A DNA stretch of 9,638 bases, taken from the NCBI GenBank assembly GCA_947259425.1, contig CAMYMO010000349.1, positions 1 to 9,638 on the forward strand, written 5' to 3'. Made by a program: the position numbers and the translations under genes. Of this stretch, positions 8,402-9,638 are shown in pieces; position 1 is the stretch's first letter, and each line of letters opens with the position of its first letter. The notes under the pieces were generated by a model that searched no databases, had not been told where the DNA came from, and was given only the letters and a program-made list of their open reading frames with translations. The DNA is from an uncultured Ectothiorhodospiraceae bacterium. GTDB taxonomy: Bacteria > Pseudomonadota > Gammaproteobacteria > UBA6429 > Thiohalophilaceae.

Positions 8402-8944
8402 CTATTGATTGATATAGTTCGCAAATGCCTTGCTTTTTAGAAGCTGTGTTATCGCTGCAATGATCGCCCCATCTAAAGCCTGCGCAGAACTACCTGCCGT
8501 TTTATAGGTTGCGCTAATCGCGGTTGACTTACCATTTCCAAAGAGTGCCGTAATATCAAGAGATGTTGATTTATTAAACGGTTTATTCGTTGCATAGACA
8601 TTACTAATTTTTATCGTAACGGTTTTATAATTAGAATCGGAAACTAATACATCTCTTTTTCTTAACTCAGATGTTAAAATAGAAATGGTCGCATCTGTAT
8701 ATTGCCGTAAGTCTCCTAACAATACCGTTGAACTCGAATCCTCAAAAATAGTCACTTGCTCGGAAGACTGATAATAATTTTTCAGGCTAACCGACTTACC
8801 GGCAACCAGCGGTAAAACTTTTTCTTTAACATGATGGCGGCTATGAGAGGCATTAATATAAGTCGTACCACCACAATTCAATAACATAATCGAAAGTACT
8901 AACGTATAAACTATTTTTGCAACATTACCGATAAATGTATTCAT
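8402..8944 (-). CDS. Small predicted lipoprotein of unknown function
   Basis: I do not recognise a characterised family with confidence. The 180-residue protein starts with a hydrophobic segment (about 8-22) that ends in LLNC, so Cys24 is the likely lipidated residue. The Asn just before it is unusual for a lipobox, which lowers certainty. The residues after Cys24 are Gly-Gly, with no Asp at +2, which would favour the outer membrane. The mature part has mixed helix and strand character, with a Ser/Thr-rich middle, an RKRDVLV segment (about 95-101) and a helical C-terminus ending KSKAFANYINQ. The layout (helix, KRDVLVSD, strand TVTIKISNVYA, strands, final helix) loosely recalls small YajG-like outer-membrane lipoproteins, but that is a guess. 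Its ATG overlaps the stop of the upstream ligase gene (ATGA), and a good GGAG lies eight bases upstream, so the two are almost surely co-expressed. Confidence 0.8.
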   Translation of the reverse strand: MNTFIGNVAKIVYTLVLSIMLLNCGGTTYINASHSRHHVKEKVLPLVAGKSVSLKNYYQSSEQVTIFEDSSSTVLLGDLRQYTDATISILTSELRKRDVLVSDSNYKTVTIKISNVYATNKPFNKSTSLDITALFGNGKSTAISATYKTAGSSAQALDGAIIAAITQLLKSKAFANYINQ

Positions 8945-9638
8945 TTACTGAGCTCCATTAATAATTTATTCAATTCAGGGTAATCTATTTTTGCATTATG
9001 CCGTTTATCCACCGGAACATGTGCCAGCGTGAGCACTTTTTTAATTTTAGCCCATATCAGGTTTTCTTTTAGTTTTTCAGTGTCCACTGTATCACCCTTC
9101 TGCAATTCAATAACCAGGACACGTTCACCTTGATGAGAAACCATTGCACAACGCCGCACAGCGGTATCACAGCGGGCAACCGTTTCGACCGCGAAGGGAT
9201 AAAGCTCACCTTCCGCATCCGCAATCTTCGCACTGCACCGCCCCATTAACCACAAACGTCCTTGTTCATCAAAATATCCGGCATCACCGGTGCGGTGCCA
9301 GGGACGTCCATCAATAGAAAATTTCGTTTCTTCATTACCAACACCATCCAGATAACCAGGTAATACATGATTACCCGCAACCACAATTTCACCAATCTCA
9401 TATTCAGTCAGGATTAACTCATTAAACTGTTCAACGGACATCGGCTCAATGACCGTATTGGTCATATCCTTAATCACGCTTACTTCAATTTGTTTAACCG
9501 GCCGACCGGCCAACAAACCCTGCCCATGTTTCATCTTGTCCAGGTCTGTTTCAGTTATATCCTGCCAATGTATATGCGCGATCGGTTCAGCCTCAGTGGA
9601 ACCATACACGGCAACAATTTCACTGTTCGGTGCTATTG
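8941..9638 (-). CDS. ANL-superfamily AMP-forming acyl/aryl ligase, C-terminal part, cut by window edge
   Basis: The visible 231 or so C-terminal residues belong to an adenylate-forming enzyme that activates a carboxylic acid with ATP, probably a fatty or aromatic acid. The reading frame stays open through base 9638, so the true start is outside the window; the GTG at 9607-9609 is internal, within the A5 motif region. Recognisable motifs: VYGSTEAEPIA (A5, ending the adenylate pocket), GEIVV followed by PGYLDG, WHRTGDAGYFDEQGRLW (A7, ATP-ribose Asp), GRCSAKI (A8 hinge), and KRHNAKIDYPEL near the C-terminus (A10), where Lys at 8989-8991 is the likely catalytic lysine. The combination HRTGD, GRCSAKI and HNAKIDYP is unlike ordinary acetyl-CoA synthetases. 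It is nearer to the OleC-like or 'fatty acid CoA ligase family' group, but substrate and acceptor (CoA, carrier protein or other) cannot be decided from this part. It overlaps the downstream lipoprotein gene by four bases. Confidence 0.88.
   Translation of the reverse strand, partial: IAPNSEIVAVYGSTEAEPIAHIHWQDITETDLDKMKHGQGLLAGRPVKQIEVSVIKDMTNTVIEPMSVEQFNELILTEYEIGEIVVAGNHVLPGYLDGVGNEETKFSIDGRPWHRTGDAGYFDEQGRLWLMGRCSAKIADAEGELYPFAVETVARCDTAVRRCAMVSHQGERVLVIELQKGDTVDTEKLKENLIWAKIKKVLTLAHVPVDKRHNAKIDYPELNKLLMELSK
8953..8956 (-). promoter_or_regulatory. Ribosome binding site (GGAG) of the lipoprotein gene
   Basis: GGAG on the minus strand sits inside the last codons of the upstream ligase gene, eight bases before the ATG at 8942-8944. 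That ATG shares ATGA with the ligase stop codon. The strong site together with the 4-base overlap fixes the lipoprotein start and indicates translational coupling. Confidence 0.75.

Noticed and set aside
9607..9609. GTG as the start of the ligase gene
   Set aside because: The frame remains open upstream to the window edge, and the codons before it read IAPNSEIVA, as expected just before the A5 motif of a full-length ANL enzyme.

Overview
The window looks like a chromosomal segment from a gammaproteobacterium. The best evidence is the glutamate synthase large subunit, which has the short pre-cysteine leader and the sequence style of proteobacterial NADPH-GOGAT. A gltB-gltD order and a multidomain GGDEF/EAL signalling protein fit that assignment. 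Base composition is moderate to AT-rich, especially between genes. I see no rRNA, tRNA, CRISPR array, insertion sequence, phage gene or plasmid function.

Left part (1-4783, minus strand): the glutamate synthase operon. gltB is complete. After a 42-base gap comes gltD, of which only the N-terminal 89 or so codons are inside the window. Together they encode NADPH-dependent GOGAT, which makes two glutamates from glutamine and 2-oxoglutarate. A plausible sigma-70 promoter for the operon lies at 4845-4874.

Middle (4784-5085): a divergent, AT-rich intergenic region of about 300 bases. On the gltB side it carries that promoter. On the other side it carries a perfect 14-bp palindrome, several AATTGT-type half-sites and a second inverted repeat across the start codon of the next gene. 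These are candidate operators.

Right of centre (5086-8376, plus strand): a membrane-bound cyclic-di-GMP protein of about 1,100 residues. Its order is TM1, a long mostly helical periplasmic region, TM2, HAMP-like linker, PAS, PAS, GGDEF, EAL. The GGDEF active site and its product-inhibition I-site are intact. The EAL domain keeps the catalytic residues but has several variant motifs.

Right end (8402-9638, minus strand): a two-gene, translationally coupled unit that converges on the cyclic-di-GMP gene. The upstream gene is the C-terminal part of an ANL-superfamily (AMP-forming acyl/aryl ligase) enzyme whose N-terminal half lies outside the window. Its stop overlaps the start of a small predicted lipoprotein of unknown function. 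The three units appear functionally separate: nitrogen assimilation, second-messenger signalling, and an acyl-activation/envelope pair. The least explained parts are the lipoprotein, the substrate of the ligase, and the sensor domain of the cyclic-di-GMP protein.
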